Assembly (NCBI GenBank): GCA_965214625.1
Contig: OZ243962.1
Coordinates: 2,294,001-2,358,000 of the forward strand
Direction: 5' to 3'
Origin: G965214625 sp965214625
Lineage (GTDB): Bacteria > Pseudomonadota > Gammaproteobacteria > Arenicellales > Poriferihabitantaceae
Length of the DNA stretch: 64,000 bases
The notes under the pieces were generated by a model. That model did no database searches, was not told the DNA's origin, and worked only from the letters and a program-made list of their open reading frames with translations. The position numbers and the translations under genes were made by a program. How positions within the stretch are numbered: position 1 is the stretch's first letter; every line of letters starts with the position of its first letter. Below are positions 1 to 9,266 of this stretch, one piece after another.

Positions 1-964
1 CCAGGTTGAGAGCTTGAGAAACTCACCCAGAACGAAGGTTTCCAGCAATGGCCCAAAGGGGGTCCGGTCGTGACGCAGGCGATCAGGCGTGATTCCTCTC
101 AATGCAGCGAGTAATCCGGAATCCAGGAAATGTAGTTTGGGCGATTTCGTCAGGCGTTTCAGGGTGTTTGTGAACCAAGGCGACAGCGAATACACCAAAA
201 AGAGGTTTTCGAAGATACGCATGTACTTTTGGGTGGTTACATGATTTATTCCAAGTAACGCGCCGAACCGGGAAGTGTTTGCAAGTTGTCCTGAGTGTTC
301 GGCAAGGATACGTAATAACCGTGGCATCGAATCCAGTTTCTGGATTTGGGTGATATCCCGCACATCACGCTGAACGATTGCTTCAACATAATCCAAGTGC
401 CAATCCTGTCGCCGCCGCCATCGCGAACGGGCCAATGCTTCCGGATAGCCGCCCGCGAAAACGGTTTTCCATCAGATCATCACCAATGCATGGGTTGCCT
501 GATGTCGGCAGTTCACCGGCAAACACCCTGTCAAGGAAAGAGGGCAGTGTGTTGTGCAATTCTGCCTGGGCCAAAGGCAGCAAGCGAATGATTTCCATGC
601 GTCCGGCCAGCGAATCTGCAACACGCGGGAGCGTCATCAGGTTTGCCGAGCCAGTGAGCAGGAACCGTCCCGGCCGTGGGTCCGCGTCTACGATTGATTT
701 GATGGCCAGGAGGAGATCCGGCGCACGCTGGATTTCGTCGATGGCCACCTGGTCGAAGCCACGCAGGAAACCGACCGGATCGGACAATGCCGCACGACGG
801 GTTGTAATGTCATCAAGAGAAACGAAAGGGATGGAGTCACCCGCAATCCGCCGTACCAGCGTCGTCTTCCCCGATTGTCGCGGACCGCACAGAAAAACGA
901 CCCGGGCGTCGCTCAGGGCTTCTTGAACCCGATGCTCAACGAAACGTGGATACATGTCTCTCAT
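1..964 (-). pseudogene. AAA/DUF4143-type ATP-binding protein, frameshifted and cut by the window edge
   Basis: The first 170 codons from 964 encode a P-loop ATPase with a Walker A (GPRQSGKT) and a Walker B (VAIDEIQRAPDLL), typical of the AAA_14 plus DUF4143 family of stand-alone ATPases. The frame then runs into nonsense and stops at 383. In the neighbouring frame the protein resumes without loss (GGYPEALARSRW, then HLDYVEAIVQRDVRDI) and continues as a normal DUF4143 half to base 1. The break lies in the C run at 452-454, where one extra base would explain it. It is either a real pseudogene or a sequencing slip. Family function is poorly defined. An AT-rich stretch upstream of 964 could hold its promoter. 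Confidence 0.8.
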
Positions 965-1316
965 GAATAGTTGACCATTTGAAAGTCAATACTCGACAAA
1001 TTGAAAATATATTGTTGTCTGATTGAAATAATAGTGCTTGATCAATGATCACAGAGAGCCGTCAGCAGACGCGAAGAGAGTGTCCTCGTACTTCGGGTAC
1101 GTGGAGGGTGGTCATGAAATGGCCTCGGCCCGGCAAGCGACACCTTGCGAGAACCGGGGCTTGTGGTAGCCACCCGAAAGACGGTCTGTTATTGAGTGCA
1201 AGGTCTTATCGGATGACCGATCCGACCATCACGATCCGAAATCACGGGTGTCGCTGGTCGTCGACAACACGGTTAAATCGTTGCTTTCTGAGAAGAACCA
1301 AGCGACGAGCTTTTTT
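965..1316. other. Intergenic region, no gene seen
   Basis: This 352-base stretch separates the ATPase remnant from the 3' end of the DadA-like gene. The part next to 964 is AT-rich and may carry the ATPase promoter. Short open frames run through it but none has a recognisable protein or a credible ribosome binding site. Confidence 0.5.
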
Positions 1317-2564
1317 TCAGGAAAAACGATTTGCTCTGAATGGATACAGGTCGATGGTGGGTGTTTCACCCGCGATGAGTTCAGCGATCAATTTTCCGGT
1401 CACTCCCGCCAGGGTGAGGCCGATATGCTGGTGTCCAAAGGCATAGAACAGGTGTCTGGACGTTATACCCGGACCGATAACCGGTAGCGCATCAGGCAAC
1501 GTGGGCCTGAAACCCAGCCAATCCGATTCAGGGGCTTCAGTGAGGCCGAGCATCTGCGTTGCCTTGTGTTTCAGAAAGTCAATATGCTGTTGGCTTTTGG
1601 GCTGATGAAGTCCGGCAATCTCAACCGTGCCGGCCAGTCGGAGACCTTCGTTCATTGGTGTAGCATAAATTGCCGCTTCCGCCCAACTGACCGGCCGCGT
1701 CAGCAGGGATTCTCTTCCCCTGTATTGGATGTGGTAGCCTCTCTCGGTATCCAGCGGCAGCTTTTCCAAACCGGTTCCGGTGATCTGCGTGGAAAACGCG
1801 CCACTGCAGATGACGGCTTTATCTGCGGACATCACCCTGCCGTTGTGCAGGTGTATCTCGATACCGTCGGGAGCGCCTGCAATCCGTTTTGCGTGACAGG
1901 CCTCGTATCGTCCTTGTCGTGCCTGAAACGTATCGAAGTAACGTGTGGTCAGGGTCTGGGGATTGAGGACCAGTCGTCCCGTTTCGAACAACAGACCGTT
2001 CGAAAATGACATTTTCAGATGGGGCTCCAGATCCCGGATCTCATCGGTATTGACCTGACTGAAACGGACGCCCTGTTCGGCCCGCACCCGATTGGCAGCT
2101 TGGGCCTGTTCGAAGCTTTTGTTGAACTGATAGGCATAAAGACAGCCCCTGTCACTCAACAGATGGGCACTTCGAGTGAGATGGATGAGTGGGTCCAGCC
2201 CTTCATTGGTCAATCGAAGAAGACCTCCCAGGGAGGCAATGATCCGCTCAACTTCTGATTGTCGGCAATAGCTGAGAAATGAAAATAACCATGGGAGATG
2301 TGTCAGGGCGTAGCGTGGATTCACTGACAGGGGTGTGTTGTGACCGAAAACCAGTTTGGGAAGCTGTCGTATCAGACCGGGATGATTGACGGGAATGCAG
2401 CCGTAGTCAGCGATCGTACAGGCATTTCCGTAGGACGTGCCGGATCCGGGTGGATTGCCATCAATGACACTGACGACAAATCCTTTTTCCTGTAACCACA
2501 GGGCACAACTCATGCCGACGATGCCAGCGCCGACCACCGCCACATGGGCCGATCCCTGTCTCAT
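1317..2564 (-). CDS. D-amino acid dehydrogenase-like FAD oxidoreductase (DadA family)
   Basis: The 415-residue product has the N-terminal dinucleotide-binding motif VAVVGAGIVGMSCALWL and the DAO-fold C-terminus (RPTLPDALPVIGPG, then HQHIGLTLAGVTGKLIAELI) seen in DadA-type small subunits. Its length matches the family, about 415 residues. Such enzymes oxidise D-amino acids to 2-oxo acids and ammonia, passing electrons to the quinone pool at the cytoplasmic membrane. The start at 2564 places the FAD motif close to the N-terminus as usual. It stands alone, with no alanine racemase nearby, so substrate specificity is open. Other DAO-family oxidases such as ThiO or glycine oxidase are less likely given the family-specific C-terminus. 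Confidence 0.8.
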   Translation of the reverse strand: MRQGSAHVAVVGAGIVGMSCALWLQEKGFVVSVIDGNPPGSGTSYGNACTIADYGCIPVNHPGLIRQLPKLVFGHNTPLSVNPRYALTHLPWLFSFLSYCRQSEVERIIASLGGLLRLTNEGLDPLIHLTRSAHLLSDRGCLYAYQFNKSFEQAQAANRVRAEQGVRFSQVNTDEIRDLEPHLKMSFSNGLLFETGRLVLNPQTLTTRYFDTFQARQGRYEACHAKRIAGAPDGIEIHLHNGRVMSADKAVICSGAFSTQITGTGLEKLPLDTERGYHIQYRGRESLLTRPVSWAEAAIYATPMNEGLRLAGTVEIAGLHQPKSQQHIDFLKHKATQMLGLTEAPESDWLGFRPTLPDALPVIGPGITSRHLFYAFGHQHIGLTLAGVTGKLIAELIAGETPTIDLYPFRANRFS

Positions 2565-2941
2565 GAACGTGTCCGGTGGATTTGCCTGGAGTGGTGTTTA
2601 AGAAAGATCAATCGCATACATTTCCAATGTGATTCAATATGCCGGCACTTGGCACAGCTTGGTTGTTAACTGATCTGGGTGAATCGGGACAATGATCGGC
2701 ACGATGAAAAAGCTAACCAACAGGTGACCCGAATCGTTGGTCTTGACGGTCATTCGGATAAAGGTTCTTTAGTTATCGCGAGTTGATAGCCATCCTATTT
2801 TAATTGGTTCCTGCTCGGTTGTGTGGACGGTATTGTGCATTTGTGGGTTGACCGTGGGGGATATTTTTGAAAAAGGACCATCTGTATTTCTGTGGGCCTT
2901 GTCGGCTTGACTACACCGTATGGTCCGCCAGCAACGCATTT
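2565..2941. other. Intergenic region, no gene seen
   Basis: The 377 bases lie between the start of the DadA-like gene and the end of the NRDE gene. They presumably hold the DadA-like promoter. No hairpin with a T run and no conserved coding frame was recognised. Confidence 0.45.
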
Positions 2942-3706
2942 TCATGGGATGGCCAGCTCGAAGTCCTGCTGCTCGCCTATCTGACTGCCTTGCTGATAAT
3001 TTATTTCCCGAATACACAGTAATCCTCTCGTCCAGATCAACAAGGTGGTTGTTCTTGTTCCGTAGTCGTCGCCACATATGAAAATGGAGGACAGCGCCCT
3101 TTCTTTTTTCGACAAGGGGTGGCTATCGGAGAACTGCTGATCACTTGCCTGGGTTTGATCGAGCATGATTTGACTCAAGGGGTGGAATTCAATCGATCGG
3201 TTGTTTTCGATATAGGCCGTCATTTTCTTGACTCCCAATGCCATTTTGGGCCAAAGCTGATCAATCCCGCCATTGGACAGACTGTGGAAGCCATCACACA
3301 ACGGTTCGCTGATTCCTTTTGCGCTGCTGAAGAGATACAGTTGGCCGGGTGTACCGAAAATCAGGTTGAAGGGATTGTATTGCGACCGGTGGTTTGACAG
3401 GTAGTCGACATGGTCGAATCCAGGCTCTTTGGCGGCAAGATAACGGGTGATCAGTTCTCCCCGGCTTCTTGCTTGGTGATCAACCGCTCCGGTTGATCGC
3501 AAATTGGTGACGGCACAAAAATCGCCGGTTTTGTTGACACCCAGCCAGCTGCCGCCCTTTAGCAGGTCTCTCCCTGCAAGGATCGTTGGTTGATCCGGCC
3601 AGTAATGCATCGATTGACTCGGTCGTGCAAAGTATTCATCTCGGTTGGCCGCAATGATAAGCGGGCAGGTGGGATGCCGGTTGATGGCCAGGAATAAAAT
3701 ACACAT
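2942..3706 (-). CDS. NRDE/TANGO2 family protein
   Basis: The 254-residue product begins MCILFLAINRHP and carries the family-defining Asn-Arg-Asp-Glu motif in AANRDEYFARPS, followed by AGRDLLKGGSWLGVNKTGDFCAVTNLR. These are hallmarks of the NRDE (TANGO2, Ser-rich T10) family, thought to have an Ntn-hydrolase-like fold with Cys2 as the exposed nucleophile. The cellular role in bacteria is uncertain; heme handling and lipid-linked roles have been proposed for eukaryotic relatives. It stands alone, convergent to nothing and divergent from the GTPase gene at 3894, so both probably use the 187-base gap for promoters. Confidence 0.85.
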   Translation of the reverse strand: MCILFLAINRHPTCPLIIAANRDEYFARPSQSMHYWPDQPTILAGRDLLKGGSWLGVNKTGDFCAVTNLRSTGAVDHQARSRGELITRYLAAKEPGFDHVDYLSNHRSQYNPFNLIFGTPGQLYLFSSAKGISEPLCDGFHSLSNGGIDQLWPKMALGVKKMTAYIENNRSIEFHPLSQIMLDQTQASDQQFSDSHPLSKKERALSSIFICGDDYGTRTTTLLIWTRGLLCIREINYQQGSQIGEQQDFELAIP

Positions 3707-3893
3707 TGTGGTCTAAGGAATAGGTGCGGCGCGTGGTGGAAATTCGAGATCTGTTTGGTTTCGTGGGAACTTAGGTGGACTGGAAAGTGTTTGAAAAAGG
3801 TCGCTCTCTGGTCGGGCAGTTGAATAACTCTGTCATAACAGATTTGGACACAGGTTAAAATAACCCAATAGTGCAAAATGTCGTTTTCGTCGT

Positions 3894-4823
3894 ATGACTA
3901 ATCAGATCCAATGGTTTCCCGGGCACATGCATAAAACCCGTCAGGAACTGCAGGCAGTCTTGCCAAGAATCGATTTGATTCTTGAATTGCTTGATGCCCG
4001 CATCCCCTTTAGCAGTGAAAATCCGATGCTGGGCACATTGAAAGGCAACAAGCCAACGGTCAAGGTATTGATGAAAAGTGATCTGTCTGATCGCAAGTAC
4101 ATGAGGGTCTGGAAGTGTTTTTATGCCAGGCAGAAGTCGGTTCGTTGCATTATGGTGAGCATCAAGGAACCACCGTCCATTTCCGCTATTCTTGATGAGT
4201 GTCATAATTGTTATCAAGAGAATCATCGGATACGTGATGGCCGGCCGTTGACGATCATGGTGGTGGGGATACCCAATGTTGGCAAGTCCTCACTGATTAA
4301 TGCCCTGGTGGGACGATCGATAACCAAGACCGGCAATCAGCCTGGCATCACCCGTATGTCGCAACGTATCCGATTGAACCAAGATGTTTGGCTGCATGAT
4401 ACGCCCGGTGTGTTATGGCCCAATGTGGAAAATCGATACAGCGGATTTCGTCTGGCCATAGTGGGGTCTATCGGTGATACGGCAATTGTGCATCAGGATG
4501 TGGCCAGTTATGCTGCTGAGTATCTTGTGAAGGCCTATCCGCATCGGCTGGTTGATCGTTATCGGCTGGAACCGTTCCCGTCCCGGGGGGATTTGCTGTT
4601 AAGGCAGCTGGGTCGGGCGCGAGGTTGTCTGAAGCGGGGAGGGCAGGTGGATATGGACCGCGCGGCCAAACTGCTGTTAACCGATATCAGAACAGGAAGT
4701 TTAGGGGGGCTTACCTTCGAAACACCTGAAATGATGAGCCAGGAAATGGCTGAGGTCGAGTCTATCCGAAGGGAGAAAGCCGCTCGTCAATCAGCGAGAA
4801 AAAAAGGGCGGCGGCAGAGGTGA
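3894..4823 (+). CDS. ylqF: Ribosome biogenesis GTPase, YlqF/RbgA family
   Basis: The 309-residue protein has the circularly permuted G-motif order of the YlqF/RbgA family. It begins with IQWFPGHMHKTRQEL, followed by the G4-like motif (VLMKSDLSD), G1 (GIPNVGKSSLINAL), G2 (GNQPGITR) and G3 (HDTPGV). RbgA drives late maturation of the large ribosomal subunit in Firmicutes; gammaproteobacterial members are less well studied. The G4 motif reads MKSD rather than NKxD, so the guanine-binding Asn is replaced by Met. The basic tail (AARQSARKKGRRQR) is suited to RNA contact. No clear Shine-Dalgarno precedes the ATG. It is monocistronic. Confidence 0.88.
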   Translation: MTNQIQWFPGHMHKTRQELQAVLPRIDLILELLDARIPFSSENPMLGTLKGNKPTVKVLMKSDLSDRKYMRVWKCFYARQKSVRCIMVSIKEPPSISAILDECHNCYQENHRIRDGRPLTIMVVGIPNVGKSSLINALVGRSITKTGNQPGITRMSQRIRLNQDVWLHDTPGVLWPNVENRYSGFRLAIVGSIGDTAIVHQDVASYAAEYLVKAYPHRLVDRYRLEPFPSRGDLLLRQLGRARGCLKRGGQVDMDRAAKLLLTDIRTGSLGGLTFETPEMMSQEMAEVESIRREKAARQSARKKGRRQR

Positions 4824-5179
4824 CTCACGGGTTGCCATGAAGCAAGTGACGTGGTCGGTGTGCAGGGCCTGTCAACGCTTTAGCGGTTTCAGTTCAGGTC
4901 GGGCGGGCAACTGAATCTGCGTGTGCCGTCCATAGTTGTGCCGTATATTTTTGATTGAAGACATAAAATCTGCTATTGTCGGGGACGATTCAGTCGATGA
5001 TGGTTCACCAGTCTTCCACTTTGGGGGCATCTTGCGCTTGAGCCGGATAACCATCGGGTTTGACTGAAAGTTATCGACACCGGGCAAAGAAAAGAGGACT
5101 GATGGGTTTCATATGTAAAGTGTTTCGCCTAATTGAAAACAAAGTGCTAACTTAAGCTAAGCGGATAGGAATATAGATA
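4824..5179. other. Intergenic region upstream of amt
   Basis: These 356 bases must contain the amt promoter. The last 60 bases are AT-rich, with a TTGAAA at 5133-5138 but no good -10 at the right distance. No convincing sigma-54 element was found. A short Shine-Dalgarno-like AGGAA lies just before the amt ATG. Confidence 0.4.
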
Positions 5180-6544
5180 ATGACTAGATTTACCGGACCT
5201 GTCTGGTCGAGAGGGGTAAGTGCCCTGTTGGCCTTGTTGTTCGTTTTTTTTCCGACTCTTTCCATTGCGGCAGCAGGTGAGGAGATGACTTTTGTCCTGA
5301 ATACATTTTCATTTTTGGTTTGGGGTGCCCTGATCATGTGGATGTGCGCCGGCTTCATGATGCTTGAAGCGGGTTCAGTGCGGACCAAAAATGCCTCTGT
5401 TATCTGTCTTAAGAATATCGGCCTGTACGCCATCGCAGGGCTTGCCTTCTATGTCCTGGGATACAACCTGATGTATGTGGATGTGGGTAATGTTATCGGT
5501 TCCTTTACCCTGTTCTACGGTTCCACCGCTCAGGAAGTTGCTCTCCTGTCCGAGACGGGGACTGCGTTGGCAGTCACTGATGGAGGCTATTCCACCATGT
5601 CGGATTGGTTTTTCCAGATGGTATTTGTGGCGACCACGGCCTCGATCGTGTCTGGAGCACTGGCCGAACGGGTCAAGTTGTGGGCGTTCTTCGCCTTTAT
5701 TTTGGTGTTGACTGCCTTTATCTATCCGGTCATCGGTGCCTGGACCTGGGGCGGGGGCTGGCTGAGTGAAATGGGGTTCCAGGATTTCGCCGGATCATCG
5801 ATCGTTCATTCGACGGGTGGTTGGGCGGCACTGGCGGGTGCCATCATTATCGGGGCAAGATCGAACAAGTTCAAAAAAGACGGGACAGTCAAACCGACGC
5901 CACCGTCCAATGTGCCTGCGGTCACGTTGGGCGTCTTTATCCTGTGGCTTGGTTGGTTCGGGTTCAACGGTGGGTCGCAGCTTGCTCTGGGCAGTGCGGC
6001 GGATGCCGTCGCCATGAGTATTGTGCTCGTGAATACCAACCTGGCTGCGGCTGCTGGCGTCATGGTCGCCATGAGCATCTCCAAACCCATTTTTGGTCGG
6101 GTGGACCTGCTCAGTGTATTGAATGGCGCGATAGGGGGATTGGTGGCGATTACTGCGGGACCGGATATGATTAACCATGGCTGGGCCATTGTGATCGGAG
6201 GCATCGGCGGACTGGTCAGCACGGTCGGCATGCGAATGCTTGAAAAGTGGAAAATCGATGATGTAGTCGGCGCGATCCCCGCTCACCTGTTTGCGGGTGT
6301 TTGGGGAACGCTTGCAGTGTGTATCGCTTCCGGTGGGGATTTGTTGACCCAGGCGGTCGGTATTTTGGCAGTTGGCGTGTTTGCATTCGGCATGTCCTAT
6401 ATCGTCTGGACTGTTTTGGATAAAATCATGGGATGTCGTGTATCCTATGAGATCGAGGAACTGGGTCAGGATGCCGCTGAACTGGGCATTGAGGCCTATC
6501 CGGAATTCGTGTTGATGCCCAGTCAGGATGATCTGGACAATTGA
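5180..6544 (+). CDS. amt: Ammonium transporter, Amt family
   Basis: The 454-residue protein has an N-terminal hydrophobic signal-like segment (to about residue 30) and about eleven membrane spans. Family landmarks include FMMLEAGSVRTKN, the first channel histidine in SSIVHSTGGWAAL and the second in AIPAHLFAGVWGT, which correspond to the twin-His pair lining the ammonia pore. The acidic C-terminal tail (SYEIEELGQDAAELGIEAYPEF) matches the region that contacts PII proteins. It takes up ammonium across the inner membrane. No glnK gene is adjacent, unlike the usual glnK-amtB pair. The STAS gene follows 79 bases downstream on the same strand. Confidence 0.95.
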   Translation: MTRFTGPVWSRGVSALLALLFVFFPTLSIAAAGEEMTFVLNTFSFLVWGALIMWMCAGFMMLEAGSVRTKNASVICLKNIGLYAIAGLAFYVLGYNLMYVDVGNVIGSFTLFYGSTAQEVALLSETGTALAVTDGGYSTMSDWFFQMVFVATTASIVSGALAERVKLWAFFAFILVLTAFIYPVIGAWTWGGGWLSEMGFQDFAGSSIVHSTGGWAALAGAIIIGARSNKFKKDGTVKPTPPSNVPAVTLGVFILWLGWFGFNGGSQLALGSAADAVAMSIVLVNTNLAAAAGVMVAMSISKPIFGRVDLLSVLNGAIGGLVAITAGPDMINHGWAIVIGGIGGLVSTVGMRMLEKWKIDDVVGAIPAHLFAGVWGTLAVCIASGGDLLTQAVGILAVGVFAFGMSYIVWTVLDKIMGCRVSYEIEELGQDAAELGIEAYPEFVLMPSQDDLDN

Positions 6545-6623
6545 TCTAATGATTGATATTGTTATTGCAGGGTTGTCCTGCTGAATTTAGAGCATAGAAC
6601 GAGAACTACGAGGAGTAGCAGTT

Positions 6624-6956
6624 ATGTTGGAAACCGAACAACAAGGCGGTGCATTGATAATGAAAATCATCGGCAGAATTGATGGTAGCAATGCCTTGGA
6701 ATTACAAGACAAGGTATTAGAAGCCGCCGGCGAATGCGAAAGTTCGGTTGTGCTTGATCTGGCTGAGCTTGAGTATATCAGTAGTGCGGGTCTGCGGGTG
6801 ATGTTGCTGTTGGCCAAAAAACTGAAAAGCAAGAAAGCCCAGTTGGTGATGTGTTCTGTCAAGGGAGCGGTCGAGGATGTGCTTACGATCAGTGGTTTCA
6901 ATGCAATTATCTCCATTTATACGGATAAGGACAGTGCACTGGAAGCGATCCGCTAG
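6624..6956 (+). CDS. STAS-domain anti-sigma-factor antagonist (RsbV/SpoIIAA-like)
   Basis: This 110-residue protein is a single STAS domain. It shows LDLAELEYISSAGLRVMLLL, the signature that includes the serine phosphorylated by RsbW-type kinases. A strong Shine-Dalgarno, GAGGAG, precedes the ATG by 7 bases. In partner switching the unphosphorylated antagonist binds the kinase/anti-sigma protein, and phosphorylation releases it. The matching kinase (7686-9266) and SpoIIE-type phosphatase (9686-11797) are encoded nearby on the opposite strand, so it is the likely substrate of both. The final target, sigma factor or otherwise, is not evident in this window. Confidence 0.9.
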   Translation: MLETEQQGGALIMKIIGRIDGSNALELQDKVLEAAGECESSVVLDLAELEYISSAGLRVMLLLAKKLKSKKAQLVMCSVKGAVEDVLTISGFNAIISIYTDKDSALEAIR

Positions 6957-7108
6957 GACGAAACGGACAGAGAAGCTAACTACTAAGGGTTCGAACTGAT
7001 TTGTAAACCTATGTGGTCCTGCGTCGAGTGCGTCTGTCGTTCGCACAGGGTGGATCAAGGGGGTGTGCCGGACTTGAACAGGGGAACCGCCCCCGGGGTC
7101 GAGCTGGC

Positions 7109-7699
7109 TCACGGGGCGTGGCAGAGCCTGTCTATCTCGGCGATTTCAAATTCATCGCCAGTCGTGAGCTTGATAAAAATAAGTGTGCCGTTCGGCATGT
7201 GCCGATAATCCCTATATTCCGTTCCCTCAAGCATCACTCGGGCGGTTCCTCGGCTCCCGATGATCAGTGGCCACTGTTCATATTCACTGGAAAAGCTACG
7301 GAATGCAGTGATTATCCGATGGTGGAACCGGTCGGCACTTTCGCCGTTTGGAGGGTTGTGACCGGCACGCAGCAGCTTGTTGGTGATTGCACTGGACTGG
7401 CCGTTCCAGTCACCCAATGCCCGTTCGATGAGTGATTCCTCGAGCCTGATTTCGATATTCAGCAGTTCACTGATAATGCGTGCTGTTGTCAGAGTCCGTT
7501 TCAGTGGTGACGAAATAATCAGTCCGGGCAGGGTGTCCTGACGGAGGAGAGTATGGGCAAGCTTGCGAGCTTGCTCGCGACCAAGCGCAGTCAATTCGGG
7601 GTCCGCGTCCCCCCCTGAACTGACCTCGTTACGATTGGCGATAGACTGTCCATGTCTTGCGAAGAATAGTCCGGGGGCCCGATGTTTACGGATTGACAT
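7109..7699 (-). CDS. Histidine phosphatase superfamily protein with altered second catalytic histidine
   Basis: The ATG at 7699 gives a 196-residue protein starting MSIRKHRAPGLFFARHGQS; a longer open frame to 7771 lies inside the upstream gene and is less likely. The start overlaps the end of the kinase-hydrolase gene by 14 bases, suggesting translational coupling. The RHG motif (FARHGQSIANR) and the catalytic acid region (SLIERALGDWNGQS) of phosphoglycerate-mutase-like phosphatases are present. The usual second histidine (SHG) reads GSRGTAR here, so His is replaced by Arg. Loss of this residue normally cripples catalysis, so the protein may act as a binding or regulatory partner. The substrate is unknown. 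Confidence 0.8.
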   Translation of the reverse strand: MSIRKHRAPGLFFARHGQSIANRNEVSSGGDADPELTALGREQARKLAHTLLRQDTLPGLIISSPLKRTLTTARIISELLNIEIRLEESLIERALGDWNGQSSAITNKLLRAGHNPPNGESADRFHHRIITAFRSFSSEYEQWPLIIGSRGTARVMLEGTEYRDYRHMPNGTLIFIKLTTGDEFEIAEIDRLCHAP

Positions 7700-9266
7700 C
7701 GGGGAAAAGCATTCTGCTTGGCCTGTCTTCGATCTGGAAATACAGGTCTTCCTTGTATGGGCAGTCATCAAGTACCCACATCACGATTTTCCGATTCAAC
7801 AGTCCGTTGCTCAATGTCGGGGTGTGTCCGGTATCGTGAACATGGAGCACGGACAGCCCCGGATGCAACCGCATTCGTTCAATGGTCTGGTCAAGCATGG
7901 CATCGCTGTTGGTTCCGTGAATCAACAGTACCGGACAGTGCAGTTTTTCCCAGTCTTGCCAAAGGTCGAGGGGCTGGGTTGCCTCTTCCCGATAGGCCAG
8001 CATGGCTCTGAGATCATGTCGGTATATCCGTCCATTTTCTTCTGCCGACCAGCGTGTCTTGTGATGGTTGTTGTGCAAAAGCACCGCATCGGACGTGGGT
8101 CCGGAGTGTTGGCCAGCTATGGCCATTCGCCGGAACATTTGCACAGGACTGTCGAATACATAATGCCGGGAGATGGATTTGGATCGACGTTGTCGCCTTT
8201 CCTGTGGGATATAAGGTCCGCTGTCATTGAGTATGATGCGAGCGACCCGATCAGGATAGGACGCCGCTAGTCTGAGGGCGATAGAACCGCCCAAAGAGGA
8301 CCCGAGCAAGGTGCAGCACGGGAGAGACAGATGATCCATGAATTGCACGATCATCTCCACATACGTATCAAGATGGTAGTCAGATTGCTCCACAAGCCAG
8401 CCACTTTCCCCGCGACCGCAAAGATCTATGGCAATTGTTCGAAGATGTGAGAGGGCGTCAATGGCCAGAAAATCGAATCGATGTTTCGAATTCATCAGTC
8501 CGCCGATTGCAATGACGGGCTCTGCGGTAGTCTCCGTATCAGCATACGAAATTCGGACCGGATAGGCTTTCCCGGCCCCGGGAATCTGGAGATGAACAGG
8601 ATGAAGATATTGAAAGTGATGTGTTGCAGGCGTTTGCTTGAAGCTCGATTGAATGGCAAGTGCCATGCTGTCATAGTCCTGCCAGTTCAGTTTGTCCACT
8701 TCAGGCTCGCCGGCATCAAGATACCAGTTTCGCAATGCCGTATCGGCAAGATAGGCCGTATCGAATCGGGCCTCGGACAGATCGACAGGCGAAACGGACA
8801 TTGCCTCGGAGGGAGGGGGTGACACAATGGGTGTTTCCTCAACAGGACCTTGAACCAGCAAGACTCGGTTGACATGATCCACTCTTTGATAGTCGACCTC
8901 ACTCATTAGCTTCTTGACAAGGTGGACCCCCAGTCCACCGATCGGCCTGTCTTCCAGCGCCATCTCCAGATCGGGAACCGCCGCCTCTTCAAAAGGATTG
9001 AAAGGGATGCCCGGGTCTTCCAGGACAATGGTCAGACAACCCTCCTTGACGGCCATCACGATACGGATAGTGGGATCATCCGCCTTTTCCAGTCCACCGT
9101 AACGAATACAGTTAGTGATCAATTCGTCGAGTACCAGATTGGTATTGAAAATCCACGGTGTCGGCCAGTGGTGTGCTTCTCCAAAAGTCTCCACGGCTTC
9201 TGCGACACGAACGATCTCACTCAGCTCATTTTTCAGGGTCAATGTTAAAGTTTCGCTATCAACCAT
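7686..9266 (-). CDS. RsbW-type serine kinase/anti-sigma domain fused to an alpha/beta hydrolase
   Basis: Residues 1 to about 140 form a HATPase_c domain of the RsbW/SpoIIAB type: N box LVLDELITNCIRYG (Glu48, Asn52), ATP-lid motif EDPGIPFNPFE (83-93) and GGLGVHLVKKLM (110-121). After a linker of about 60 residues comes an alpha/beta hydrolase domain (about 210-500) with the nucleophile elbow GSSLGG (Ser324), a likely acid at Asp455 (HGTNSDAML) and a His481 (DTGHTP). RsbW-type proteins phosphorylate STAS antagonists and sequester sigma factors. Fusion to an intact-looking hydrolase is not a standard architecture I know. It lies downstream of the SpoIIE gene by 419 bases and overlaps the phosphatase-like gene by 14. 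Confidence 0.88.
   Translation of the reverse strand: MVDSETLTLTLKNELSEIVRVAEAVETFGEAHHWPTPWIFNTNLVLDELITNCIRYGGLEKADDPTIRIVMAVKEGCLTIVLEDPGIPFNPFEEAAVPDLEMALEDRPIGGLGVHLVKKLMSEVDYQRVDHVNRVLLVQGPVEETPIVSPPPSEAMSVSPVDLSEARFDTAYLADTALRNWYLDAGEPEVDKLNWQDYDSMALAIQSSFKQTPATHHFQYLHPVHLQIPGAGKAYPVRISYADTETTAEPVIAIGGLMNSKHRFDFLAIDALSHLRTIAIDLCGRGESGWLVEQSDYHLDTYVEMIVQFMDHLSLPCCTLLGSSLGGSIALRLAASYPDRVARIILNDSGPYIPQERRQRRSKSISRHYVFDSPVQMFRRMAIAGQHSGPTSDAVLLHNNHHKTRWSAEENGRIYRHDLRAMLAYREEATQPLDLWQDWEKLHCPVLLIHGTNSDAMLDQTIERMRLHPGLSVLHVHDTGHTPTLSNGLLNRKIVMWVLDDCPYKEDLYFQIEDRPSRMLFPDVNP

Noticed and set aside
5020..5040. A GG-N10-GC pair resembling a sigma-54 promoter before amt
   Set aside because: The surrounding bases do not match TGGCAC-N5-TTGC and it lies about 140 bases before the ATG.
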